Below, piece after piece: positions 1-8,297 of a DNA stretch of 64,000 bases. Position numbers and translations under genes: made by a program. The stretch's first letter is position 1, and every line of letters starts with the position of its first letter. This stretch comes from CADEDH01 sp963732695 (GTDB taxonomy: Bacteria; Actinomycetota; Acidimicrobiia; Acidimicrobiales; SZUA-35). The notes below the pieces were generated by a model, which was given only the letters and a program-made list of their open reading frames with translations, did not search any database and was not told the origin of the DNA. Location: positions 124,001-188,000 of the forward strand of contig CAVTAP010000017.1 in the NCBI GenBank assembly GCA_963732695.1, in the 5' to 3' direction.

Positions 1-420
1 GACCTGTCGCCCCTCCCCTGGCTGTATGCCGTGGCTGGCAACCTGGTGCGCAACGCCCGCCGGGCCGAGGGCCGCCGGCTGCGCCTGGTCGACAAGCTGG
101 CCGCCGAGCCGACGCCAACCGCCGGCACCGGCCCCCTGGGGGCCGACCCGGCCGAGCGGCCGGGGGCCGACCTTCGCTCGGCCCTGGCCGGGCTGTCGTT
201 CGACGACCAGGAGCTCCTGCGGCTGATCGCCTGGGAGGGACTGACCCACGCCGAGGTCGGCCAGGTGCTCGGCTGCACGGCCAATGCCGTGGCCATCCGG
301 GCCCACCGGGCCCGCCAGCGCCTCGCCGACCAACTGAGGGCCGACCAGTTGAAGGCCGACGAATCGACGGCCGACCAGCCCACCATCTCCCACCCAGCTC
401 CTGAGGAAGACCAGCGATGA
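1..420 (+). CDS. ECF-type RNA polymerase sigma factor, 5' partial
   Basis: The frame is open from the first base, so the start lies outside the window and 139 codons are visible. The beginning (WLYAVAGNLVRNARR) matches the end of sigma region 2. After a proline/alanine linker there is a region 4 helix-turn-helix (LTHAEVGQVLGC, then IRAHRARQRLADQL) that would contact the -35 element. It would direct RNA polymerase to a small stress or envelope regulon. It overlaps the next gene by ATGA, and that gene encodes a one-pass membrane protein, the usual layout of an ECF sigma with its anti-sigma. Class is secure; subgroup is not. Confidence 0.88.
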   Translation, partial: DLSPLPWLYAVAGNLVRNARRAEGRRLRLVDKLAAEPTPTAGTGPLGADPAERPGADLRSALAGLSFDDQELLRLIAWEGLTHAEVGQVLGCTANAVAIRAHRARQRLADQLRADQLKADESTADQPTISHPAPEEDQR

Positions 421-1484
421 CCGACGACCACACCCCCCGCTCCGCTCCCCCCGACGCCCTGCTCGACGCCCTTCGGGCGGCCGACCCGGCCGACCCCGGG
501 GCCCTGCCCGCCGCCGACAGCCCCCAGGCCCGCCAGATGCTGGCCGCCGCCTTCGACCAGGATCTCCTCATGGACGGTCTCACCGGTGAGACCGTGGACA
601 CGGAGATCGACGAGGAGATCGCGGTGGGCGCCGACCAGCCCATCCGCTTCGTCACCCCGCCGGTGGTCAACCGGCGCCGCCCCCGGGCCGTGCCCTCGCC
701 CCGGGGGCGGTTGCTGGCGGCCTCGGCCGCCGCCATGGCCGTGATCGCCGCTGGGGCCGTGGCCCTGTGGCCCGGTGGCACCAGCCCGGCCCTGGCCGCC
801 GTGGCCGACACCGCCTCGGTGTCGAGCGGGCGGGTCACCACCACCCTCAGCGTGGCGGGCTCCGGTACCGAAACCGAGAGCGGGAGCGCCACCCTGGAGG
901 CCGTGTTCGAGGGGTCGAACGTGGCCGTGACCGTGTCCGACGTGTCGTCATCGAGCGATCCCGGGATGGCCGAACGAGCCGGCCAGCTGGAGGGTCGGAT
1001 CGTGGACGACTCGGTGTTCGTGAAGGACGGCGACACCTGGCGCTCGGCCCCCGGCGGCTCGCTGGCCAGCAGCACGGCCAAGAAGTTCCTCGATCCCCGG
1101 GCCGTGCTCGACACGGTGAAGGACCTGACCGACATCGCCGACCTGGGTCCGGCCACCATCGACGGGGTGGAGACCACGCACTACCGGGGCGTGGTGGACC
1201 TGGGTGGCGAGTCGGTGGCCAACTGGGTGGCCAGCATGGACCCGTCGGCCGAGAAGGTGAAGGCTGAGGGTGAGGCCACTGTCGACCTGTACGTCGGCAG
1301 CGACGGCCTGCTCCGCCACCTCGACGTGACCGGCAACGCCCAGGACCCCGACAGCACCGACGGTGCCACCTTCACCCTCACCACCGTGTTCAGCGACCTC
1401 GGCGCCAACCTCGACGTCGAGGCCCCGGCCAACGCCGTCCCCTTCGGCGACGACACCACAGTCTTCGGCCAGGACGGCGACTGA
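417..1484 (+). CDS. Single-pass membrane protein, probable anti-sigma/regulatory partner
   Basis: This is a 355-aa protein. Residues 1-95 are acidic, proline-rich and presumably cytosolic. A membrane span lies at about 99-118 (LLAASAAAMAVIAAGAVALW), followed by a 235-residue outer part rich in beta-type sequence that recalls LppX/LprG-like lipoprotein domains (VTTTLSVAGS, then YVGSDGLLRHLDVTG near residue 300). It starts inside the stop of the sigma gene, so the two are translationally coupled. I infer an anti-sigma or sensor role from position and topology. No classical zinc anti-sigma motif (HxxxCxxC) is present, so the mechanism is unknown. Confidence 0.7.
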   Translation: MTDDHTPRSAPPDALLDALRAADPADPGALPAADSPQARQMLAAAFDQDLLMDGLTGETVDTEIDEEIAVGADQPIRFVTPPVVNRRRPRAVPSPRGRLLAASAAAMAVIAAGAVALWPGGTSPALAAVADTASVSSGRVTTTLSVAGSGTETESGSATLEAVFEGSNVAVTVSDVSSSSDPGMAERAGQLEGRIVDDSVFVKDGDTWRSAPGGSLASSTAKKFLDPRAVLDTVKDLTDIADLGPATIDGVETTHYRGVVDLGGESVANWVASMDPSAEKVKAEGEATVDLYVGSDGLLRHLDVTGNAQDPDSTDGATFTLTTVFSDLGANLDVEAPANAVPFGDDTTVFGQDGD

Positions 1485-1571
1485 GCGTCCTCTCGCCGCT
1501 GACTGTCACAGGGCGGGGTCATCATGGCTGCGGCGGCCATGGTGGTCCCGCCCTTCCGCGTGGAGTTCACG

Positions 1572-1592
1572 TGGGGGTATAGTTGGGGGTAT
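1572..1592 (+). promoter_or_regulatory. Leaderless promoter with direct repeat in front of vapB
   Basis: A -10 hexamer TATAGT (1578-1583) sits 7 nt before the vapB ATG at 1591, so transcription should begin at or next to the start codon. The 9-mer TGGGGGTAT occurs twice (1572-1580 and 1584-1592), spaced 12 bp. The first copy overlaps the -10 box and the second overlaps the ATG. A repeat covering both sites is a plausible operator for VapB autoregulation; this is inference. Confidence 0.55.
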
Positions 1593-1872
1593 GCCGAAGA
1601 TGCAGGTCTATCTACCGGACGATCTCTACCGGCTGGTGAAAGAGGAGGGCGACCGGATCAACGTGTCGGCCATCCTGCAGGAAGCCTTGGCCGACCATCT
1701 GGCGTACCTGCGACGTAGGAAGGCGCTGGCCGAGGCTATCGCCGCCTACGAGGCCGAGTTCGGTGTGATTACCGAGGCCGAGATGGAGGCGCAGGCTGCG
1801 GCCGACAAGGCCAATGCGATTACCACACCGGTGAAGAAGGTTCGGCGCTCGCGGCCCCGGCCGGCGGCATGA
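1591..1872 (+). CDS. vapB: VapB-like antitoxin
   Basis: This 93-aa protein begins with a short beta strand and two helices typical of ribbon-helix-helix DNA binding (MPKMQVYLPDDLYRLVKEEG, then INVSAILQEALADHL). A charged helix and a basic C-terminal tail (VKKVRRSRPRPAA) follow and should wrap the toxin. The start at 1591 is chosen because the N-terminus then matches the RHH pattern and a -10 box lies 7 nt upstream; longer in-frame extensions read through non-coding-like sequence. It overlaps the PIN toxin gene by ATGA. Expected roles are toxin neutralisation and autorepression. Confidence 0.85.
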   Translation: MPKMQVYLPDDLYRLVKEEGDRINVSAILQEALADHLAYLRRRKALAEAIAAYEAEFGVITEAEMEAQAAADKANAITTPVKKVRRSRPRPAA

Positions 1873-2252
1873 GTCGGCTGGTGCTGGACGCGGGTGCCCT
1901 CATCGCCCTCGAGCGTGGTGAGCGGCCGATGTGGTTGCGGTTCAACCGGGCGTTGGGGGGAGGGACCGATATGGTCACGCACGCCGGCATCCTGGGCCAG
2001 GTCTGGCGGAAGCCCGAGCGCCAGGTCGTTTTGGCCCGGACACTGCCGTCGATCGAGGTGCACTCGCTCACACCGGAGTTGGCCCGTCAGGCTGGCGAGC
2101 TGCTCGCCGCCAGCGGCACAGCGGATGTGCTCGACGGCGCCTTGGCGCTGTTGTGTCGGGCCGGGGACCTGGTGCTCACCAGCGACCCGGACGATCTGAG
2201 CCTGCTCGTGACAGCGTTGGGCGTTCCGGAAGTCGAGATCGTCCGGGCCTGA
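1869..2252 (+). CDS. vapC: VapC-type PIN-domain toxin ribonuclease
   Basis: This 127-aa PIN protein carries the acidic metal-binding residues D7 (LVLDAGALIALE), D86/D89 (TADVLDGALAL) and D106 (TSDPDDL). The second conserved acid of classical VapC is Gln here (ILGQVWR, about residue 44); I recall the same substitution as a normal feature of one actinobacterial PIN subfamily. It is expected to cleave a structured RNA such as a tRNA or rRNA site when VapB is degraded. It is coupled by ATGA to the RHH antitoxin, so this is a complete type II pair. Confidence 0.87.
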   Translation: MSRLVLDAGALIALERGERPMWLRFNRALGGGTDMVTHAGILGQVWRKPERQVVLARTLPSIEVHSLTPELARQAGELLAASGTADVLDGALALLCRAGDLVLTSDPDDLSLLVTALGVPEVEIVRA

Positions 2253-2257
2253 CCCAG

Positions 2258-2321
2258 GCCCGGCGAACTTCGTCGACAAATGCGGCCAGGCGCCGTACTT
2301 CTCGACAAAGTTCAGCCGGGC
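2258..2321. terminator. Long-loop hairpin between convergent genes
   Basis: GCCCGGCGAACTT (2258-2270) pairs with 2308-2321 through 13 bp with one bulged A (2314), around a 37-nt loop. It lies between the converging vapC and LLM oxidoreductase genes and could terminate in both directions. There is no T tract. The large loop is unusual for a terminator. Confidence 0.5.
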
Positions 2322-2328
2322 TTTCGCC

Positions 2329-3240
2329 TCAGAGCATCGAGACGAGCAGCTCCCGGGTGGCGGCCCGCTGGTCGCGGCTGCCGAACTCGGAGGCGGCGAA
2401 GGTGGTGACGCCGGCGTCGGCCAGGGTCCGCACCCGGTCCTCCACCTCACCGGCCCCGCCGATGATGGCGATGTCGCCCGGGCCCTCGTAGCCCTCACGG
2501 TCGAGCATGGCCTTGTACGACGGCAGGGTGCCGTACATGGCGAACGACCGGGCCGCCCGCTCCCGGGTGTCGGTGTTGGCCTCGGCCGACCCGTCGGTCA
2601 CGCAGATCGGGAACCCGGCCACGATCTCGGGCTCGGGTCGGCCGGCGGCGGCCGCCGCCTCCTTGATCACCGGGGTGGAGTGATCGGCGATCGTCTTGGG
2701 CCCGGTCATCCACAGGATCGTGCCGTCGGCCAGCCGGCCGGTGACCTTCAGGAGCTGGGGGCCGAGGGCCGACAGCATCACCTTGGGAGCGGGGGCGTCG
2801 ATCTGGATGTCGGCCTTGGTGGTGAGGGTCTCGCCCTGGAAGCGCACGGACTTCTCGTGCAGCAGGGGCATGAGGATCTCCAGGTACTCCCGAAGGTGAC
2901 GGATGGGCTTGTCGAACGAGATGTTCCAGGAGCCTTCCACCACCGGCTTGTGCGACGGCCCGATGCCGAGCACGAGGCGGTCGCCGATGGCGGCGTTCAC
3001 CGTGAGGGCCTGCTGGGCCAGCATCATCGGGTGCCGGGGATAGGTGGGCACCACAGCGGTGGCGAAGGTGATGTCGGGCACGGTCTGGCCGGCCACGGCG
3101 ATTGCGGTGAGCGTGTCGAGCCCGAAGGTCTGAGGGATCCAGAGGCTGTCGAACCCCTGCTCCCGGGCCGTGGTGGCCAGGGCGGTGAGACTGTCGATGG
3201 TCTCCACGAACGAGAACAAGCCGATCTTCATGGGCCTCAT
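2329..3240 (-). CDS. LLM-class F420-dependent oxidoreductase
   Basis: This 303-aa TIM-barrel flavin/F420-type protein is of the luciferase-like monooxygenase superfamily. Recognisable parts are the first strand MKIGLFSF, the strand 2 region EQGFDSLWIPQTFG, the VLGIGPSH motif and the C-terminal barrel end. It most resembles the actinobacterial F420-dependent branch, so hydride transfer with F420 is likely, but the substrate is unknown. Two starts are possible: ATG at 3240 (MRPMKIG) or ATG at 3231 (MKIG); the second fits the usual family N-terminus. It is divergent from the MFS gene and convergent with vapC. Confidence 0.88.
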   Translation of the reverse strand: MRPMKIGLFSFVETIDSLTALATTAREQGFDSLWIPQTFGLDTLTAIAVAGQTVPDITFATAVVPTYPRHPMMLAQQALTVNAAIGDRLVLGIGPSHKPVVEGSWNISFDKPIRHLREYLEILMPLLHEKSVRFQGETLTTKADIQIDAPAPKVMLSALGPQLLKVTGRLADGTILWMTGPKTIADHSTPVIKEAAAAAGRPEPEIVAGFPICVTDGSAEANTDTRERAARSFAMYGTLPSYKAMLDREGYEGPGDIAIIGGAGEVEDRVRTLADAGVTTFAASEFGSRDQRAATRELLVSML

Positions 3241-3311
3241 CCTTGCCGACCTCGGCTGTACGGTCCACCGCCCCGGCGTTAGCTTTTGGTCAGACAGACG
3301 ACAGGGGGAAG

Positions 3312-4676
3312 ATGACCGAGGTGCGGACCGACCCGACGGCGACCGGCTCCACGATCGCCGCCGAGGCGAACGAGTCCCGGTTCGCCGTGTTCAGCGTGCC
3401 GGGCTTCGCCGCCACCTACGCCGTGGGCGTGGTGTGGAGCATGTGCCGGTGGGGGCTCGGGTTCCTCGGCGCCTACGTGGTCACCCACAAGACCGGCTCG
3501 CCCCGCCTGGTGCAGCTGACCGGGGCCATGCTGTGGGCGCCCCTGCTGCTGGCGGGGATGGTGGGCGGGGCGGTGAGCGACCGTTTCTCCCGCCGCAAGG
3601 TGCTGTTCGGCCAGTTCGTGGTGCTGTGCCCCCTGACCCTGGGCGTGGCCGCCCTGGCCGCCGCCGATCGGCTTCCGATCGCCGTCCTCTACGCCTACAT
3701 GGCGGTCGCCGGGTTCGGTTGGGTGATCGACATGACCGTGCGCCGGGCCATGGTCTACGACATCGTGGGCGACGCCTACCTCAACCGGGCCATGGCCTTC
3801 GAGGGGCTGTCGTCGTCGCTGGGCCTGGCCGCCGGGGCCATGGCCGGCGGCGCCCTGGCCAGCCTGGGAGCCGGCACCGCCTACCTGGTGGTGGCCGGCG
3901 CCATGCTGGTGGCCGCCCTGCTCGTGCTGCGCACCCCGAGCGCGGCCTCGCTGCACCGACCGGTGCCGGTGGCCCCGTCGCCCGCCGCCACGGCGGCGTC
4001 GACCCCCGCCAGCTCCCCCTCCACCGGCTCGCCCCCTGCCGGCTCACCGGCACCGGCACCGGTTCCTGCTCCGGCCGGGAGCCAGTCGTTCTTCACCGAG
4101 GTGGCCGACGGCCTGCGGTTCCTCCGCCGGGCCCCCGTCCTGCTGTCGATCCTCGGCGTCACCGCCATCACCAACTTCTTCCACTTCGCCTACTTCCCCA
4201 TCGTCCCGCTGGTGGCCGAGCGGGTGGGGGCGTCGGCCTTCTTCGCCGGCTTCCTGGCCGCCGCCACCGGGTTCGGCATGGCCGTGGGCTCCACTTTCGT
4301 GATCACCCGGGGGCCGGCCCGGGGCCGGGCCTACGTGACCGGGGCGACCGGGGCCTTCCTCCTGCTCAACGGGTTCGCCCTCTTCCAGCACTACGTGCCG
4401 GTCTATCTGTCGCTGCTGTTGGCCAGCTCGTTCGTGGGGGTGTTCGGCGCCACCCAGAGCGTGCTGGTGATGACGGCGGTGGAGCCCCACATGCGGGGCC
4501 GGGCGCTGGGCATGCTGTCGATGGCCATCGGCTGGCTGCCGGTGGGCATGTACCTGCTGGGCGAGCTGGCCCAGGCCATCGGCGCCTCGGCCGCCCTGGT
4601 GACGGCGAACCTGGCCGGCGTCGCCTGCCTGTGGTTGTTCCTGGCGTGGCGGCCCCAGGTGCTGAAGATCGTTTGA
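3312..4676 (+). CDS. MFS transporter, exporter type
   Basis: This 454-aa major facilitator protein has about 12 predicted membrane helices and the loop 2-3 signature GGAVSDRFSRRKVLFG (about residues 90-105). The closest style is the EntS/MFS_3 group of exporters. The central cytoplasmic loop (about 212-262) is a proline/alanine/serine-rich linker of low complexity, which is longer than usual. The start at 3312 follows an AGGGGGAAG ribosome site; a 23-residue longer frame exists but has none. It is transcribed away from the LLM oxidoreductase. Substrate unknown. Confidence 0.85.
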   Translation: MTEVRTDPTATGSTIAAEANESRFAVFSVPGFAATYAVGVVWSMCRWGLGFLGAYVVTHKTGSPRLVQLTGAMLWAPLLLAGMVGGAVSDRFSRRKVLFGQFVVLCPLTLGVAALAAADRLPIAVLYAYMAVAGFGWVIDMTVRRAMVYDIVGDAYLNRAMAFEGLSSSLGLAAGAMAGGALASLGAGTAYLVVAGAMLVAALLVLRTPSAASLHRPVPVAPSPAATAASTPASSPSTGSPPAGSPAPAPVPAPAGSQSFFTEVADGLRFLRRAPVLLSILGVTAITNFFHFAYFPIVPLVAERVGASAFFAGFLAAATGFGMAVGSTFVITRGPARGRAYVTGATGAFLLLNGFALFQHYVPVYLSLLLASSFVGVFGATQSVLVMTAVEPHMRGRALGMLSMAIGWLPVGMYLLGELAQAIGASAALVTANLAGVACLWLFLAWRPQVLKIV

Positions 4677-4886
4677 CGCTGCCGGTCGATCGATCTCGAC
4701 GGGTCGACGAGAAAAGGGCTCAAGGTCGACGCTGGTTGTGTCGATGACCTGGGGGCGACCGGAAGGACAACCGGCGCAAACGGACGAAGCTATGACCCCC
4801 GGCCTGCAGTTGGTCGCCTTGGGCGGGGCGAGCCAGTGGCGAACCCGGCGTCCTCGACACCCTGCTCCACCCCAGAGGTCTTCGAG

Positions 4887-5564
4887 ATGCATGCCCCCTG
4901 CGACGCCCCAACGCCCACTGCTCGCCCCGCCCGCCGTCCCGCTCACCGGATGGGCCGCCGGCTGGCCGCCGTGGCCGCAGTGGCGGTCGTCGCCGTCACC
5001 GGCCTCACCGCAGCCCCGGCCTCGGCCCACGGTACGAGCGTGCCCTGCACCACCCGGTCCGAGTCGAGCGTCTTCTCCCGCTGGAGCGACAGCGCCCCGT
5101 ACTTCCTGATGCCGAACGGCGGGTTCGAGGCCGGTGTCACCGACTGGAAGCTGGCGGGCGGAGCGTCGGTGGTCACCGGCAACGAGACCTGGAAGGTCCG
5201 CAGCGGTACCGACTACCACAGCCTGCGCATCCCCTACGGCGCCACCGCCGAGAGCCGCACGATCTGCGTGTCCAAAGGGGAGGACGTGATCCGGCTGTTC
5301 GCCAGGAACCCCGGCGTCCGGGGCTCGATCCTCCACGTGGAGGTGATCGTGCGCAACCCCGACAACGGTGCCGTGGCCCAGACCGCCTTCGACGTGAACG
5401 GCGACGCCGCCCCCCTCGGCTGGGCCCCCACCATGCGGTTCGGCATCGCCCAGCAGTGGAGCTCCACCGGCACCGAGGAGCTCACGTTCGTGTTCAGCAC
5501 CCGGGGCGCGGCGGCCACCTGGCAGATCGACGACGTCTACGTCGATCCCTTCCGCAGCACCTGA
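4887..5564 (+). CDS. Secreted protein of unknown function
   Basis: This 225-aa protein has a basic n-region, a hydrophobic stretch (RRLAAVAAVAVVAVTGL, about 24-40) and a signal peptidase I site after ASA (about residue 47). The mature part (about 178 aa) looks like an all-beta carbohydrate-binding or jelly-roll module (LMPNGGFEAGVTDWKLAGG near its start, WQIDDVYVDPF at its end), a pattern common in secreted actinobacterial modules. ATG 4887 follows AGAGG; ATG 4950, just before the hydrophobic core, is an alternative. No catalytic motif seen; binding or surface role is inference. Confidence 0.72.
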   Translation: MHAPCDAPTPTARPARRPAHRMGRRLAAVAAVAVVAVTGLTAAPASAHGTSVPCTTRSESSVFSRWSDSAPYFLMPNGGFEAGVTDWKLAGGASVVTGNETWKVRSGTDYHSLRIPYGATAESRTICVSKGEDVIRLFARNPGVRGSILHVEVIVRNPDNGAVAQTAFDVNGDAAPLGWAPTMRFGIAQQWSSTGTEELTFVFSTRGAAATWQIDDVYVDPFRST

Positions 5565-5600
5565 TCGCCGGCGCCGCTCCACGGCGGCCCAGCAATGATC

Positions 5601-5640
5601 GCTCCCCCGGTCGGGAAGTCGCCCTCCTGGCCGGGGGAGC
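5601..5640 (+). terminator. Hairpin terminator
   Basis: GCTCCCCCGG (5601-5610) is perfectly complementary to CCGGGGGAGC (5631-5640) around a 20-nt loop. It lies after the secreted-protein gene and before the promoter of the phosphorylase gene. No T tract follows, as is common in very GC-rich genomes. Confidence 0.5.
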
Positions 5641-5666
5641 ACCCGCGTCCGGCGTCGGATGGGCGT

Positions 5667-5679
5667 TAAGTTGGGCCCA
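5667..5679 (+). promoter_or_regulatory. Leaderless -10 element of the phosphorylase gene
   Basis: TAAGTT (5667-5672) lies 6 nt before ATG 5679. No Shine-Dalgarno sequence is present, so a leaderless transcript starting at or next to the ATG is the simplest reading. Confidence 0.5.
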
Positions 5680-6473
5680 TGAGCGACGACCGGCTGTACC
5701 ACATCGGCTTCGGCCCGTCCGACCTGCCCTCCCCGGCGCCCGTGTTCGCCTTTCTGTCGGGAGATCCGGAGCGGGCCGAGCGGGTGGCCACCGGCCATCT
5801 CGACCAGCCCCGGCTCCTCTCCGACCACCGGGGGCTGGTGAGCTGGGTCGGCTTCCTCGACGGTCACCCCGTGCTGTCGTCCACCTCGGGCATGGGCGGC
5901 CCGTCGCTCACGATCGTGGTCAACGAGTTGGCCCAGGTGGGGGTGGAGGCCATCGTGCGGATCGGCACCACCGGCTCCATCCAACCCCATGTGCCGGCCG
6001 GGGCCGTGGTGATCACCCGGGCCGCCCTGTGCCGCCAGGGGGCAGCGGCCGACATCGCTCCGGTGGAGTATCCGGCGGCGGCCGACCCGTTCCTCACCGT
6101 TGCCCTGGCCCGGGCCGCAGCCGATGCCGGCATCGCCGCCCACGTGGGGGTCACCGCCTCGGTCGACACGTTCTACGAGGGTCAGGAGCGGCAGACCTCG
6201 TCGGCCAACCCCCACCTGCTGCGGGCCCTCCAGGGGATCACCGAGGAATACCGCAACCTGGGGATCCTGAACTACGAGATGGAGTCGGGGACGCTGTTCA
6301 AGCAGTGCTCGGTGTACGGCCTGGCCGCCGGGTGCGTGCTGGCCGTGGTGGCCCAGCGCACCGAGGGCGAGCAGGTCCGTCTCGACGCCAAGGGCACCGC
6401 CGAGGCCGACGCCATCGCCGTGGCCGTTGCCGGCGCCCGCCGCTGGCTGGCCGATCAGGCTGGATCATCCTGA
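5679..6473 (+). CDS. udp: Nucleoside phosphorylase, uridine phosphorylase type
   Basis: This 264-aa protein is of the PNP/UDP family. It shows the phosphate-binding start (FLSGDPERAERVA, about 28-40), the family loop STSGMGGPSLTIVVNEL (about 68-84), IVRIGTTGSIQ (about 90-100) and the substrate region YEMESGTLF (about 204-212), whose Glu/Met pair binds ribose. It should phosphorolyse uridine, or a related nucleoside, to base plus ribose-1-phosphate in the cytosol. The start is fixed by a -10 box 6 nt upstream. It is a single-gene unit between a hairpin and the transporter lipoprotein. The exact nucleoside preference cannot be read from sequence. Confidence 0.85.
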   Translation: MSDDRLYHIGFGPSDLPSPAPVFAFLSGDPERAERVATGHLDQPRLLSDHRGLVSWVGFLDGHPVLSSTSGMGGPSLTIVVNELAQVGVEAIVRIGTTGSIQPHVPAGAVVITRAALCRQGAAADIAPVEYPAAADPFLTVALARAAADAGIAAHVGVTASVDTFYEGQERQTSSANPHLLRALQGITEEYRNLGILNYEMESGTLFKQCSVYGLAAGCVLAVVAQRTEGEQVRLDAKGTAEADAIAVAVAGARRWLADQAGSS

Positions 6474-6547
6474 ACTGTGATCGCTGTCACCCCTTGGGCT
6501 AACTTGGCCAATCGTCGGAAGCCGACGTAACAGGGGGAGAGGAACCC

Positions 6548-8155
6548 GTGAGAATCATCATGTCCCGGCGGTGGCTGGCGCCGCTCGTCGCTCTGGCCAT
6601 CGCGGCCGGAGCCTGCGGTAGCAGCGGAAGCAGCGGTGGAGACACCGACGCCAAGGGCGACATCATCGACGAGAACGCCCAGCAGGCGGCTCAGGATCAG
6701 GTGCAGAACGCCTCGAGCACCACGGCCGACGCCTCGGCCGCCAGCCAGGCCGACATCGCCACGATCGAGGACTGGGAAACGCTGTGGGACACTCAGCGGG
6801 CGGCCATCGTGAAGGAGATCACCGACAACGGCTGGGGTTGGGACAAGGCCACGAACAAGGTGACCGGGCCCGGCGGGTTCGAGGTCGACCTGTCGAAGTG
6901 CGCCGCCGGTTGGGACCCCTACGGGGGCCTGGGCGAGGGCGAGATCACGATCGGCCAGACGATCGCCCAGTCCGGTATCGCGGCGGACTACGGCAACATC
7001 GGCGTCGGCCAGAACGTCCTCTACGAATACGTGAACTCCCAGGGCGGGATCACCGATTCCGAGGGCAAGACCTACACGATCACCACCGACCAGCGCGACG
7101 ACGGCTACGACCCGGCCAAGACCGTGCCCCTGGTGGACGAGTTGCTCGACTCCGAGGGCGTGTTCGCCCTCCAGACGCTGGGCTCGCCCAACACGATCAA
7201 GGTCTACGACAAGATGAACGCCCGGTGCGTTCCCGATCCCTACGTGATGAGCGGGCACCCCGGGTGGGGCGATCCGGTCAACCACCCGTGGACCTGGGGC
7301 CACCAGATGGCCTACAACACCGAGGCCATCCTGTGGGGCAACCTCATCGAGAAGAACTTCCCCGACGCCGAAGAGATCAACGTGGCGGCGCTGATCATCC
7401 AGAACGACTTCGGCAAGGCCTATGAGGTCGGCTTCCAGAACTACATCGCCACGGCGAAGACGAAGATCAACTTCAGCTTCGAGCGCGTCGATCCCACGGC
7501 GGCCACCGTCACCAATCAGATGACCACGCTGGCGGCCAAGAACCCCGATGTGTTCATCGCCATGATCGGCGGCACGCAGTGCACCCAGGCCATCATCGAG
7601 GCGGCCAACAACGGCCTCAAGACCTCGGCCAAGATGCTGTTCATGCCCTCGGTGTGCAAGGGCCTGAACTTCGTGAGCAAGGCCTCGGTGGGCGGCGACG
7701 GAGCGGCGGCCGACAGCTGGTGGGTCGTGGGCGGCGGCGTGAAGGACTTCAACGACCCCAAGTGGGCCGATGATCCGTGGGTGGGCTGGGCCCGTGACCT
7801 GCTGGAGAAGGCGGGCAAGCCGTCTGAGGGCTCGAGCCAGCTCGGCAACGGCTTCGGCTTCGGCTGGCCGATCGTGGAGTCGCTGAAAATAGCGGCTGAG
7901 CTGCCGGGCGGCGTGAGCCGGCCCAACCTGATGATCGCCTCCCGCATGCTGGACATGACGAACCCCAACCTGCTGGAGGGGATCAAGTACAACATGCGGG
8001 CCGGTGAGGATGCGTACCCCACCGAGGGCTCGGAGTTCGCCCAGTTCGACGCGGCGGCCCAGACCTGGAAGACCGATGAGTCGCTGGGGATCATCGAGCT
8101 GTCAGGCAAGTCCAAGCCCTGCGCCTGGGACGTGAACACCAGCAGCTGCAACTAA
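6548..8155 (+). CDS. ABC-transporter substrate-binding lipoprotein (branched-chain amino-acid/amide type)
   Basis: This 535-aa protein has a lipoprotein signal ending at Cys23 (LAIAAGAC), a Ser/Gly-rich tether and a periplasmic-binding-protein type 1 fold (ITIGQTIAQSG near 134, then SGHPGWGDPV, IAMIGGTQCTQ, FGFGWPIVESL). It would capture a small organic solute outside the membrane and deliver it to a permease. No permease or ATPase gene is adjacent. Such orphan LivK-like lipoproteins are frequent in Acidimicrobiia. GTG 6548 is preceded by AGGGGGAGAGGA, a strong ribosome site; ATG 6560 is a shorter option. Confidence 0.87.
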   Translation: MRIIMSRRWLAPLVALAIAAGACGSSGSSGGDTDAKGDIIDENAQQAAQDQVQNASSTTADASAASQADIATIEDWETLWDTQRAAIVKEITDNGWGWDKATNKVTGPGGFEVDLSKCAAGWDPYGGLGEGEITIGQTIAQSGIAADYGNIGVGQNVLYEYVNSQGGITDSEGKTYTITTDQRDDGYDPAKTVPLVDELLDSEGVFALQTLGSPNTIKVYDKMNARCVPDPYVMSGHPGWGDPVNHPWTWGHQMAYNTEAILWGNLIEKNFPDAEEINVAALIIQNDFGKAYEVGFQNYIATAKTKINFSFERVDPTAATVTNQMTTLAAKNPDVFIAMIGGTQCTQAIIEAANNGLKTSAKMLFMPSVCKGLNFVSKASVGGDGAAADSWWVVGGGVKDFNDPKWADDPWVGWARDLLEKAGKPSEGSSQLGNGFGFGWPIVESLKIAAELPGGVSRPNLMIASRMLDMTNPNLLEGIKYNMRAGEDAYPTEGSEFAQFDAAAQTWKTDESLGIIELSGKSKPCAWDVNTSSCN

Positions 8156-8166
8156 GCCGTTTGACG

Positions 8167-8197
8167 CCGGAACCGCGCCCGCCGGCGCCGGTTCCGG
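8167..8197 (+). terminator. Strong GC-rich hairpin terminator
   Basis: CCGGAACCGCGCC (8167-8179) pairs with GGCGCCGGTTCCGG (8184-8197) with one bulged C (8189) and a CGCC loop. It starts 12 nt after the lipoprotein stop codon. This is an actinobacterial I-shaped terminator without a U tract. Confidence 0.7.
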
Positions 8198-8297
8198 TGC
8201 CACACTAGGTATCGGCGGCGCCCTTTGCCTTCCGTTGGGGCGCCGCCGATCCGCGTCGACACAGCTACGCTGTCGGCCCGGAGGTGGGAGGACGCCA

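Noticed and set aside
4044..6215. Long minus-strand open frame (723 codons)
   Set aside because: Antisense to the MFS, secreted-protein and phosphorylase genes; composition is that of a shadow frame.
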